From NCBI GenBank assembly GCA_036258315.1, contig DATADX010000019.1, positions 1-21,339 of the forward strand: a stretch of DNA of 21,339 nucleotides, given 5' to 3'. The notes under the pieces were generated by a model. The model was not told the origin of the DNA. It saw only the letters and a program-made list of their open reading frames with translations, and ran no database searches. The position numbers and the translations under genes were made by a program. Positions within the stretch are counted from its first letter, which is position 1; the number at the start of each line of letters is the position of its first letter. This document shows positions 1 through 7,074 of this stretch, in pieces. The DNA comes from DASSYK01 sp036258315. GTDB taxonomy: Bacteria > Actinomycetota > Thermoleophilia > Solirubrobacterales > 70-9.

Positions 1-17
1 GAGCGAATGGGTTACGC

Positions 18-1049
18 ATGACCACCACCAAGGCGAAGGACGCCGAGGAGAGGTCCCGGGAGGAGGTCTCGGTCGGAGAGGCGCTGCGCCAGGTCGCGGC
101 CGACACGGGCTACGCGATCAGGCTGGCCACCAACCGGGTAGCCCTGCCCCCGCCCACGCCCGCAGACGGCCCCGACGCCTACGGAAACCCGAACCCCGAG
201 TGGCTGAGCGTGGACTGGCGAGAGCACCGCCGCCAGATCGAGGTGGTGGGCGCCACGGTCAACTACGTCGAGCTGGGCGAGGGCCCACACCTCGTCTTCG
301 TCCACGGGCTCTCCGGCGCCTGGCAGAACTGGCTCGAGCAGCTCCCTCACTTCGCCCGCACCCATCGGGTGGTCGCGCTTGATCTGCCCGGGTTCGGCGC
401 CAGCCCGATGCCACCCTGGGAGATCTCGATCCGCGCGTACGGGCGGTTCCTGCGCGACTTCTGCGAGCGCCTCGACGTCGACCGCTGCGCGCTGGTCGGC
501 AACTCGATGGGCGGCTTCATCGCCACCGAGGTCGCGATCGCGGAGCCGGAGCGGGTCGCGCGGCTGGGCCTCGTGTCGGCCGCCGGGATCACGTGGGCGC
601 GAGCGCGGCGCGAGCCGACGGCGGTGATCGCCCGCGTCGGGCGGGCGGCCGCTCCCGTCGCCCTCAAGTGGCAGCTGTCGATGATCAGGCGGCCGCGCGC
701 GCGGCGCTGGTTCTTCCGGGGCGTCTTCCACGAGCCCGACGCGATCCGCACCGAGCTGCTCTGGGAGAACATCGTCCCCGCGCTGCAGAGCCCCGGCTAC
801 TTCGACGCGATGACCATGCTCGTCGGCTACGACATCCGCCATCGGCTCGAGGAGATCGAGGAGCCGACCCTGATCGTCTGGGGCCGCAACGACCGGGTCG
901 TCCCCGTCCCCGCAGCGCTCTCGTACAAGCGGCGGATCGGGGCCAACGCCGAGCTCAAGATCTTCGACCGCACCGGCCACGTGCCCCAGATGGAGCGGCC
1001 GGTCCGCTTCAACCGGCTGCTGGCGGGGTTTCTAGGGACGCGCGGTTGA
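18..1049 (+). CDS. Alpha/beta-fold hydrolase (343 aa)
   Basis: A serine hydrolase of the alpha/beta fold; the substrate cannot be told from sequence. The core begins near residue 75 after an N-terminal extension of about 70 residues. The oxyanion-hole motif VHGLSG is at 95-100, the nucleophile elbow GNSMGG at 161-166 (Ser163), the acid is probably Asp292 in WGRNDRVVP, and the catalytic His is His321 in RTGHVPQMERP, so the triad is complete. No signal peptide is visible, so it should be cytoplasmic. The ATG at 18 is used, but the frame stays open to the window edge and a start further left cannot be excluded; the promoter lies outside. It converges on ilvD, and its stop codon lies inside the first copy of the dispersed repeat. 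It could be an esterase, a C-C hydrolase or a haloalkane-dehalogenase relative. Confidence 0.88.
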   Translation: MTTTKAKDAEERSREEVSVGEALRQVAADTGYAIRLATNRVALPPPTPADGPDAYGNPNPEWLSVDWREHRRQIEVVGATVNYVELGEGPHLVFVHGLSGAWQNWLEQLPHFARTHRVVALDLPGFGASPMPPWEISIRAYGRFLRDFCERLDVDRCALVGNSMGGFIATEVAIAEPERVARLGLVSAAGITWARARREPTAVIARVGRAAAPVALKWQLSMIRRPRARRWFFRGVFHEPDAIRTELLWENIVPALQSPGYFDAMTMLVGYDIRHRLEEIEEPTLIVWGRNDRVVPVPAALSYKRRIGANAELKIFDRTGHVPQMERPVRFNRLLAGFLGTRG

Positions 1050-1130
1050 CGGCTTCGCCATCAACGCCCATCTCCTCGGCTTCGCCTGCGGGGATATGCG
1101 GTTGCGACGCGGGCGTCGGGACTGCTAAGC
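1039..1130 (+). repeat. Dispersed repeat, copy 1
   Basis: About 90 bp between the convergent hydrolase and ilvD genes. The core 1048-1115 matches 7513-7580 at 65 of 68 positions, and the reverse complement of 10274-10370 more loosely. The left end (CGCGCGGTT) contains the hydrolase stop codon; the right end (CTGCTAAG) contains the ilvD stop codon. It folds as ATCTCC/GGGGAT outside GGC-ttc-GCC, enclosed by ACGCCC/GGGCGT. It may act as a terminator or be a REP/MITE-type element; no transposase is nearby. Confidence 0.8.
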
Positions 1131-2801
1131 GGCCGTTGTGACGGCGCCGTCGGCGGCGCTGGAGACGCTCGCGGCGTACTTCGCCATCACCCCTGACTTG
1201 AAGAGCGGCTGAGGCGTTTTGTAGGTCGCGACGCGCTCGGCGATCTCCTCGTCGGACAGGCCCACGTCGAGCCGCCGGGACTCGACGTCGAGCGTGATCT
1301 CGTCGCCGTCGCGGATCGCCGCGATCGGGCCACCGCGGGCCGCCTCGGGGGCGACGTGGCCGGCCATCAGCCCGCGAGTCGCGCCGGAGAAGCGCCCGTC
1401 GGTGATCAGCGCGACCCTGTCGCCGAGGCCCTCGCCGACCAGCGCCGCCGTCACCTGGAGCATCTCGCGCATCCCGGGACCGCCCGCGGGGCCCTCGTTG
1501 CGGATCACGACCACGTCGCCGGCGGCGATCCCGCCGGACTTGACGGCGGCGAAGCACTCCTCCTCTGACTCGAACACCCGCGCCGGGCCGGTGTGGGTGA
1601 GCCGCTCGTAGCCCGCCACCTTGACCACGCAGCCCTCCGGGGCGAGGTTGCCGTGCAGGATCACGATCCCGCCCGTCTCCTTGAGCGGGTCGCTGAGCGG
1701 CCGCACGACCTCCTGGCCCTCCGACTCGACCGCGGCCTCGGCCTCCTCGCCGATCGTCCGGCCGGTGACCGTGATCGCGTCACGGTTCAGCAACCCGGCC
1801 TCGTCAAGGCGCTTGGCCAAGACGCCGACGCCGCCGGCGTCGTTCAGGTCCCTGGCGACGAACCGGCCGCCGGGCTTCAGGTCGCCGAGCAGCGGGGTGC
1901 GCTCCGAGATGTCGTCGAAGTCATCGATCGTGAGGTCGATCCCGCACTCGCGCGCGAGCGCCAGCAGGTGCAGGACGCCGTTCGTCGAGCCGCCCGACAT
2001 CGCGACGGTCGCGATCGCGTTCTCGATCGAGTCCCGGGTGATGATCCGGCTCGGGCGCAGGTCCTCCTCGAGCACCCTGATCACGAGCTCGCCGGCGTGC
2101 TCGGCGACGGTCTTGCGCTCCTCGGCGACCGCCGGAACCATCCCGGAGCCCATCGGGGCGATCCCCATCACCTCGAAGGCGCAGGCCATCGTGTTGGCGG
2201 TGAACTGCCCCCCGCACGCGCCGGGGCCGGGACTGGCGACCTCCTCGAGCTCGGCCAGCTCCTCGTCGGACATGTCGCCCTTCGCGTGCGCGCCGATCGC
2301 CTCGAAGACGTCCTGGATGGTGACGTCGTGGTCCTTGTAGCGGCCGGGCAGGATCGAGCCCCCATAGAGCAGTACCGACGGGACGTCGAGCCGGGCAAGC
2401 GCCATCACGCTGCCCGGGATCGTCTTGTCGCACGCGCAGAGGGCGACGATCGCGTCGAACTGATAGCCGCGCGCCGTCAGCTCGATCGAGTCGGCGATCA
2501 CCTCCCGGCTGACCAGCGAGGCCTTCATGCCCTGCGTCCCCATCGTCACCCCGTCTGAGATCGCGATGGTGTTGAACTCCATCGGCGTCCCCCCGGCCTT
2601 CCGCACGCCCTCCTTCACCTTCTCGGCGACCGCCCGGAGGTGGAAGTTGCACGGCATCGCCTCGATCCAGGTGTTCGCGATCCCAATCGTCGGCTTGGCG
2701 AGATCGGCGTCGTCGTACCCGATCCCCTTCATGTAGGCGCGTGCGAAGGCGCGGTCGGGGCCGTCGAAGACGGCGCTGCTGCGGGGGCGCGGCGCGCTCA
2801 T
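1125..2801 (-). CDS. ilvD: Dihydroxy-acid dehydratase IlvD
   Basis: Dehydrates 2,3-dihydroxy-3-methylbutanoate (and the methylpentanoate analogue) to the 2-keto acid in valine and isoleucine synthesis, using an Fe-S cluster and Mg2+. The 558-aa length is normal. Conserved pieces: NTWIEAMPCN at 43-52 (Cys51), the ALCACDKTIPGS block at 120-131 (Cys124 and Lys126), GPGACGGQFTANTM at 192-205 (Cys196), and GGSTNGVLHLLA further on. The ATG at 2801 is chosen because the family N-terminus (RPRSSAVFDG) starts here and because the codon overlaps the upstream stop as ATGA; the open frame running further upstream has no family similarity. It is the last gene of the comM-dprA-thiD operon, so translation is probably coupled to the 146-aa gene before it. 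No other ilv genes are in the window. Confidence 0.97.
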   Translation of the reverse strand: MSAPRPRSSAVFDGPDRAFARAYMKGIGYDDADLAKPTIGIANTWIEAMPCNFHLRAVAEKVKEGVRKAGGTPMEFNTIAISDGVTMGTQGMKASLVSREVIADSIELTARGYQFDAIVALCACDKTIPGSVMALARLDVPSVLLYGGSILPGRYKDHDVTIQDVFEAIGAHAKGDMSDEELAELEEVASPGPGACGGQFTANTMACAFEVMGIAPMGSGMVPAVAEERKTVAEHAGELVIRVLEEDLRPSRIITRDSIENAIATVAMSGGSTNGVLHLLALARECGIDLTIDDFDDISERTPLLGDLKPGGRFVARDLNDAGGVGVLAKRLDEAGLLNRDAITVTGRTIGEEAEAAVESEGQEVVRPLSDPLKETGGIVILHGNLAPEGCVVKVAGYERLTHTGPARVFESEEECFAAVKSGGIAAGDVVVIRNEGPAGGPGMREMLQVTAALVGEGLGDRVALITDGRFSGATRGLMAGHVAPEAARGGPIAAIRDGDEITLDVESRRLDVGLSDEEIAERVATYKTPQPLFKSGVMAKYAASVSSAADGAVTTAA

Positions 2802-3238
2802 CGGTCCCGCCGCCAGGGCCCCAGGGTGGCGATGTCGCGCCGGATCATCTCCGGATCGAGCTGGCGACCGGGCCGGTCCATGTTGGCGCTGTCGATCAGG
2901 AGCCGCTCGTCGGCGTTGAGGGCGATCCACTTCGCGAGCACGTCATCGGCGTCGGGCAGCCACTCGCCCGCGCCGGGCTCGGAGCCGTCGCGGAACCGCA
3001 CGCAGTATTCGTTCAGGAGCTCGCCGCTGTCGGAGTCGTAGGCGACGAGAGGGCGGTGCGGATAGATCAGGTAGCCGTATCCGGCCTCGCCGCCGGACGG
3101 ATCGACGCCGACGAAGCCGAGCTCCTCGTACATCGCCGCAGCCTCATCGCCGGCTACCGAGCGCAGCAGCTCGCGGGCGCGAAGCTCGGCGCGCTCGTCC
3201 CGCGCGCGGTCGCGCACATGGGCGGTCCGGGCGGACAC
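2798..3238 (-). CDS. Conserved-looking protein of unknown function (146 aa)
   Basis: I do not recognise a named family. The protein is soluble, with no signal peptide or membrane segment. It starts with a charged helix (1-40, rich in Arg, Glu and Ala). Then comes a probable beta-rich centre with GYGYLIYPHRPLVAYD (about 53-68) and GELLNEYCVRF (about 72-82), carrying the only cysteine, Cys79. It ends in a helical part with LPDADDVLAKW and NMDRPGRQLDP. The GTG start at 3238 has a good GGAGG ribosome site about 8 bases upstream, inside the end of the preceding gene. It begins 3 bases after the 81-aa gene stops and its stop overlaps the ilvD start (ATGA), so it is firmly in this operon. The tight pairing with the Gly-Gly-ending 81-aa protein suggests they act together. 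That is inference only. Confidence 0.72.
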   Translation of the reverse strand: MSARTAHVRDRARDERAELRARELLRSVAGDEAAAMYEELGFVGVDPSGGEAGYGYLIYPHRPLVAYDSDSGELLNEYCVRFRDGSEPGAGEWLPDADDVLAKWIALNADERLLIDSANMDRPGRQLDPEMIRRDIATLGPWRRDR

Positions 3239-3241
3239 TCG

Positions 3242-3487
3242 TCAGCCTCCGGCCGCCTGCGGGAAGAAGATCACGCGGTCGCTGCCCGCCGGGATCTCGG
3301 CGAAATCGCGGACCATCGTCGCCTCGCGCCTCCCGGCCGACCCCCGTTGCGGCACCGCGGCCCACATGCCGAGGTCCAGCTGGCGGCGGAACTCCTCGAT
3401 CAGCCGCTGCTCGTCCTCGGCGACCTCGGGATCGCCTTCCGCGAGCAGCACGTCTCCGCGCCCGGGAGTCATCCGAAGCAGCTTCAT
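3242..3487 (-). CDS. Small MoaD/ubiquitin-like protein with C-terminal Gly-Gly (81 aa)
   Basis: An 81-aa protein not assigned to a named family. Its order of elements suits a beta-grasp domain: a beta hairpin (MKLLRMTP, GDVLLAEGD), a helix (about 22-40, EDEQRLIEEFRRQLDLG), then strands MWAAVP, REATMVRDFAEIP and DRVIFFPQAAGG. The last ten residues, VIFFPQAAGG, closely resemble the end of MoaD (E. coli ends FFPPVTGG), where the terminal Gly is adenylated and thiocarboxylated. The ATG at 3487 follows the thiD stop by 8 bases. No good Shine-Dalgarno is visible, so coupling to thiD is likely. The 146-aa gene follows after 3 bases. Candidate roles are sulfur carrier or protein modifier. No E1-like, E2-like, JAB or molybdopterin gene is in the window, so function is open. 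Confidence 0.7.
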   Translation of the reverse strand: MKLLRMTPGRGDVLLAEGDPEVAEDEQRLIEEFRRQLDLGMWAAVPQRGSAGRREATMVRDFAEIPAGSDRVIFFPQAAGG

Positions 3488-3495
3488 GCGGCGGA

Positions 3496-4323
3496 TTATT
3501 GCCGACGGGCGGTCTGGCCCGGCCGCGAGGCGCGAGCTGCGATCCCGAGCGCGTCGACGGGACCGCTTCCCTCGCCGACGTCGCGGAGCCCGTCGCGGAC
3601 GGCCTCCGCCGCGATCAGCCGCGCCTTGCGCGCGGCCTCGAGCGGCGTCCACCCGAGCGCGAGGTGCGCCGCCAGCGCCGAGGAATGGGTGCAGCCCGAT
3701 CCGTGCGAGGCCCCGTCCGGATGGCGCGGCCCGTCGAGCGCCTCCAGGGCGACACCGTCGAAGAAGAGATCGACTCCGCTCTCGCTGTGGCCGCCGGTGA
3801 CGACGACGGCACCCGCGCCGAGCTCGTGAACCCCGCGAGCCAGCTCCGCCGGCCCCGCGTCGATCCCCAGCCCGCTCAGCTCGCGCGCCTCGGGCAGGTT
3901 CGGCGTCACCACCGCGGCCCGCGGCAGGATTCGGTCGACCAGGGCCCGCTTCGCGTTGGGCTGCAGCAGCGCGGCGCCCGACTCGGCCACCATCACCGGG
4001 TCGACCACCACCGGGGCGCCCTCGAGCTCGTCGAGGCCTTCGGCCACCGCCGCGATCGTCGGCTCGTCGAAGAGCATCCCGATCTTGACCGCGTCGACGC
4101 CGACATCCGCGGCGATCGTGCGGATCTGGTCGAGGATGAACTCGCGCGGGAGCGTCTGGACGGAGTTGACCTCGCGGGTGTTCTGCGCGGTCAGGGCAAC
4201 AATCGCCGAGGTGCCGTGCACACCCGCCCGGGCGAACGCCTTCAGGTCGGCCTGGATCCCCGCGCCGCCTCCGGAGTCGGAGGCCGCGATCGTGATCGCC
4301 ACAGCTGTCCGCTCGGTCGTCAT
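3496..4323 (-). CDS. thiD: Hydroxymethylpyrimidine (phosphate) kinase ThiD
   Basis: Phosphorylates HMP and HMP-phosphate to HMP-pyrophosphate for thiamine synthesis; a cytoplasmic ribokinase-fold enzyme. The 275-aa length is typical. Visible motifs: the substrate-binding N-terminus SDSGGGAGIQADLKAF at 15-30, VVVDPVM at 105-111, and the anion-hole/catalytic loop GSGCTHSSALAA at 208-219 with Cys211. The ATG at 4323 gives the usual family N-terminus. The gene starts 12 bases after dprA ends. A TAGCCT hexamer overlapping the dprA stop codon, 9 bases before the ATG, could add a separate promoter. No other thi genes are present. The next gene encodes a MoaD/ThiS-sized protein ending in Gly-Gly, which fits a sulfur-carrier connection but does not prove one. 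Confidence 0.95.
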   Translation of the reverse strand: MTTERTAVAITIAASDSGGGAGIQADLKAFARAGVHGTSAIVALTAQNTREVNSVQTLPREFILDQIRTIAADVGVDAVKIGMLFDEPTIAAVAEGLDELEGAPVVVDPVMVAESGAALLQPNAKRALVDRILPRAAVVTPNLPEARELSGLGIDAGPAELARGVHELGAGAVVVTGGHSESGVDLFFDGVALEALDGPRHPDGASHGSGCTHSSALAAHLALGWTPLEAARKARLIAAEAVRDGLRDVGEGSGPVDALGIAARASRPGQTARRQ

Positions 4324-4332
4324 CGATCACCA

Positions 4333-4338
4333 AGGCTA
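4333..4338 (-). promoter_or_regulatory. Possible -10 element (TAGCCT) before thiD
   Basis: A TANNNT-type hexamer whose first three bases are the dprA stop codon, 9 bases before the thiD ATG. It would give a very short leader. No clear -35 is seen. As it overlaps a stop codon, it may be coincidental. Confidence 0.3.
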
Positions 4339-5490
4339 GTCAGGGCGGCCCCGACCGCGGCCGTCGACCGCCAGCGCGGTGCGCGTGTACCGTCCGGCGA
4401 GATCGCAGCTCAGCAGCCCGGCCAGCTCGAGCCGCGCCAGCGCGGCCGCGACCGGACCGGCGTCGAGACCGCTCGCGCGCGCGACGGCGTCCTGGGTCGC
4501 CGCGCCGCGCTCGACCTCGTCCAGCACCGCGGTGAGCTCCGGCGGGAGCGCCGTCGCCCGGGTCCCGATCGGCCCGGAGGCGACCGGCACCCCGACCCCG
4601 ACCATCGCGTCCAGCACGTCCTGGCCGCCCCGGATCACATGAGCGCCGTCGCGGAGCAGCTGGTTGGGGCCGGACGCGGTTGCGGCACCCACCCGGCCGG
4701 GCACCGCGCCGACCTCCCGGCCGGCCTCGACCGCGAGCGCCGCCGTGATCAGCGACCCCGACCGCTCCCTCCCCTCGACGACGACCGTCATCGCGCTGAG
4801 CGCGGCCATGATCCGGTTTCGCGCCGGGAACGTCCAGCGCCTCGGCCCTGTCCCCGGGGGCAACTCGCTGAGCACGAGGCCGTGCTCGACGATCCGCTCG
4901 TACAGCCTTCGCATCCGGACCGGGTGAGGCACGTCGGGACCGCTGCCGAGCACGGCGACGGTGAATCCTCCCGCCTCGAGCGCCCCCTCGTGTGCGCACG
5001 AGTCGATTCCGAGCGCCATGCCGCTGACGAGACAGAGCCTCGCCGACCCGAGCTCGCGCCCGAGCAGCGTCGCGAGCTCGCGGCCGTACGAGCTCGGCCT
5101 GCGAGCGCCCACGACGGTGACGCAGCCGTCGGAGACGAGGCTGGTCAAGAGGGCGGGGTCGCCCCTGCCGAACAGGACCGGGGGCGCGTCGGCGAGCCTG
5201 CCGAGGCCGCCGGGGAACGCCTCGTGGTGACGACAACGGGCCCAGGCGCGTGCCCCTGCGACCGCGGCGCGGAGCCGACCCGGGTCCCTGGCCCGCGCCC
5301 GCTCCGACACGGAGGCGTGTTCGCCTCCGGCGACGGCGGCGGTGAGCTCGTCGTCGGGGAGCGCGAGCAGCTCCTGCGCGCGCCGCGACGGCGAGCGGCC
5401 GAGCGCACGCTCGATCCCCGCCGACAGCCCCGCGACGAGCCACGCCCGCCGCAGGCACTGGTCGCACGCCTCGACGCCCGCCGCCGTCAC
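4336..5490 (-). CDS. dprA: DNA-processing protein DprA
   Basis: Binds incoming single-stranded DNA and loads RecA during natural transformation. The 384-aa protein has a Rossmann-like core with VVGARRPSSYG at 126-136, SGMALGIDSCAHEGAL at 156-171, FPARNRIMAALS at 221-232, GSLITAALAVEAGREVGAVPG at 245-265 and GPNQLLRDGA at 274-283. A C-terminal winged-helix-like region follows (about 315-372). The N-terminus carries Cys9-x2-Cys12 and Cys86; whether these bind metal is unknown. The GTG at 5490 is chosen because it overlaps the comM stop as GTGA and puts the family N-terminus at residue 1; the longer open frame upstream is antisense or overlapping comM sequence. It lies directly after comM, a second transformation gene, which supports a competence role. 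Confidence 0.94.
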   Translation of the reverse strand: MTAAGVEACDQCLRRAWLVAGLSAGIERALGRSPSRRAQELLALPDDELTAAVAGGEHASVSERARARDPGRLRAAVAGARAWARCRHHEAFPGGLGRLADAPPVLFGRGDPALLTSLVSDGCVTVVGARRPSSYGRELATLLGRELGSARLCLVSGMALGIDSCAHEGALEAGGFTVAVLGSGPDVPHPVRMRRLYERIVEHGLVLSELPPGTGPRRWTFPARNRIMAALSAMTVVVEGRERSGSLITAALAVEAGREVGAVPGRVGAATASGPNQLLRDGAHVIRGGQDVLDAMVGVGVPVASGPIGTRATALPPELTAVLDEVERGAATQDAVARASGLDAGPVAAALARLELAGLLSCDLAGRYTRTALAVDGRGRGRPD

Positions 5491-6986
5491 CGGTCGCCGC
5501 GCCGGCGCAGGCTGACGGCGTGCGCGACCTGCTGCTCGCCGATCCGCTCGCACCCGTCGAGGTCCGCGAGCGTGCGGGCCACCCGCAGCACCCCGTCCCA
5601 GCCTCGGCCGCTCAGACCGAGCCCCTCGTGCGCCGAGGCGAGCAGCCGCTCGGAGCCCCGGTCGAGGCTGCAGTGGAGGCCGATCTCCTCGGGCGTCATC
5701 TCCGCGTTGCAGCGCCCCTCGCCGAGCCGCTCGTGCTGGAGCAGCCGGGCGGCGCGAACGCGCTCGTGCACCGGGGCCGATCGCTCGCCCGGCGCGGCCG
5801 CGAGCTGCGTCGCCTCCGGACGCTCGAGGCCGACGAAGACGTCGATCCGGTCGGCCAGGGCGCCGCTCAGCTTCGCGCGGTAGCGGGCGACCGCGCCGTG
5901 GTGACACTCGCACTCCCCTGACTCCTCCCCTCGCCCGCAGGGGCAGGGGTTGGACGCGGCGACCAGGGTGAACCGGGACGGAAGGGTGACCGAGCCGCCG
6001 ACCCGCGAGATCGTCACCCGCCCCTCCTCGAGCGGTTGCCGGAGCGCCTCGAGTGCGTCGCGGCGGAACTCCCCGAGCTCGTCCAGGAAGAGGACGCCGC
6101 GATGGGCGCGGGTCACCTCGCCGGGGCGCGGTGGCGTCCCGCCCCCCGTCAGTGCCCGTCCCGAGACCGTGTGGTGCGGCGCCCGGAACGGCCGCGCGGC
6201 GGTCGGCGCGAGCCCATCGCCACAGGCCCCGGCGATCCGCGCGACCTCGAGCAGCTCTTCGGCGGCGAGCGGGGGGAGCAGTGACGGAAGCCGGCGGGCC
6301 GCGAGCGTCTTGCCGACGCCGGGCGGACCGACGATCAGCACGCCGTGGCCGCCCGCGGCGACGACCTCGAGCGCGGAGCGCAGCGCCGGCTGCCCCTTCA
6401 GGTCGGCGAGGTCGGCCGAGCAGTTCGCCCCATCCGCGAGCAGGCTCTCGGGTGCGGTCGGCGGCAGGGCGGCGATCGAGCCGTCTGCCAGCTGCCGGAG
6501 CCGCGCAATGTGGTCGAGAGCGACCACCTCCACCCCGCTCACGAGCGCGGCCTGAGGAGCGTCGCCGGGCGCGACCGCGATCCCGCGCAGGCCGAGCCGC
6601 CTCGTTCCCTCGGCCATCGCGAGCGCCCCGGGGACCGGCCGGATCGACCCGTCCAGCGCCAGCTCGCCGGCGAGGGCGTGGCGCTCGAGCATCCCGCGCG
6701 GGATCTGGTTGGAGGCGACCAACAGTGCGGCCGCGATCGCGAGATCGAAGCCCGGGCCGGCCTTGGGCAGGTCGGCGGGCGCCAGGTTCGCGGTGATGCG
6801 CCGGAGCGGGAACTCGAAGCCCGAGTTGACCAGCGCGGCCCTGACCCGCTCGCGGGACTCGCGCACGGCCGGATCGGGGAGCCCGACAATCGTGAACGAC
6901 GGCAGCCCGCCACCGATGTCGAGCTCCACGTGAACCGGGTCGGCGTCGATGCCGATCAGCGCGAAGGTGCGGGCGACGGCGAGCAC
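5487..6986 (-). CDS. comM: ComM / YifB-type Mg-chelatase-like AAA+ ATPase
   Basis: ComM is a hexameric helicase that promotes branch migration in natural transformation. The 499-aa protein has the N-terminal Lon-protease-like (S16-fold) domain at about 1-165, then the AAA+ module with Walker A GPPGVGKT at 220-227 and Walker B VLFLDEL at 298-304. The family hallmark NPCPCG is at 346-351, with further cysteines at 359 and 361 suggesting a small metal-binding insert. The Mg-chelatase C-terminal domain follows. The GTG at 6986 gives the usual MLAVARTFALIGIDA start. A TAGGCT hexamer ends 6 bases before this GTG and no Shine-Dalgarno is present, pointing to a leaderless message. It heads the operon comM-dprA-thiD-81aa-146aa-ilvD and is divergent from yraN. 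Confidence 0.95.
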   Translation of the reverse strand: MLAVARTFALIGIDADPVHVELDIGGGLPSFTIVGLPDPAVRESRERVRAALVNSGFEFPLRRITANLAPADLPKAGPGFDLAIAAALLVASNQIPRGMLERHALAGELALDGSIRPVPGALAMAEGTRRLGLRGIAVAPGDAPQAALVSGVEVVALDHIARLRQLADGSIAALPPTAPESLLADGANCSADLADLKGQPALRSALEVVAAGGHGVLIVGPPGVGKTLAARRLPSLLPPLAAEELLEVARIAGACGDGLAPTAARPFRAPHHTVSGRALTGGGTPPRPGEVTRAHRGVLFLDELGEFRRDALEALRQPLEEGRVTISRVGGSVTLPSRFTLVAASNPCPCGRGEESGECECHHGAVARYRAKLSGALADRIDVFVGLERPEATQLAAAPGERSAPVHERVRAARLLQHERLGEGRCNAEMTPEEIGLHCSLDRGSERLLASAHEGLGLSGRGWDGVLRVARTLADLDGCERIGEQQVAHAVSLRRRGDR

Positions 6987-6992
6987 CGTCCG

Positions 6993-6998
6993 AGCCTA
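6993..6998 (-). promoter_or_regulatory. Predicted leaderless -10 (TAGGCT) of comM
   Basis: TAGGCT on the minus strand followed by 6 bases and then the comM GTG. This spacing puts the transcription start at or next to the start codon. The -35 is not recognisable. Confidence 0.5.
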
Positions 6999-6999
6999 G

Positions 7000-7012
7000 G
7001 AACGGGCCGTTC
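7000..7012. promoter_or_regulatory. Perfect inverted repeat in the comM/yraN divergent region
   Basis: GAACGG-G-CCGTTC, a perfect 6-bp inverted repeat with one central base, immediately upstream of the predicted comM -10. It is well placed to be an operator. It resembles the actinobacterial SOS box (GAAC-N4-GTTC) but has a 5-base gap, so LexA is not claimed. Confidence 0.35.
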
Positions 7013-7074
7013 GCGGCTGGCGCGGGAGATGTCATTGAGCCGCGGCGATTCTGCGGCGATTCACGCACATCGCG

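Noticed and set aside
1009..1557. A 182-codon minus-strand frame containing the repeat peptide GEAEEMGVDGEAV at copy 1
   Set aside because: It overlaps ilvD out of phase and is low-complexity Arg/Gly; only in rnhB is the repeat in a real gene.
3499..5883. A 794-codon open frame on the plus strand across thiD, dprA and comM
   Set aside because: It is antisense to three well-supported genes, its protein is Arg/Pro-rich with no recognisable domain, and such long shadows are normal in very GC-rich DNA.
7000..7012. LexA (SOS) box
   Set aside because: The half-sites GAAC/GTTC are 5 bases apart rather than the 4 expected, and the outer TC/GA bases do not match.
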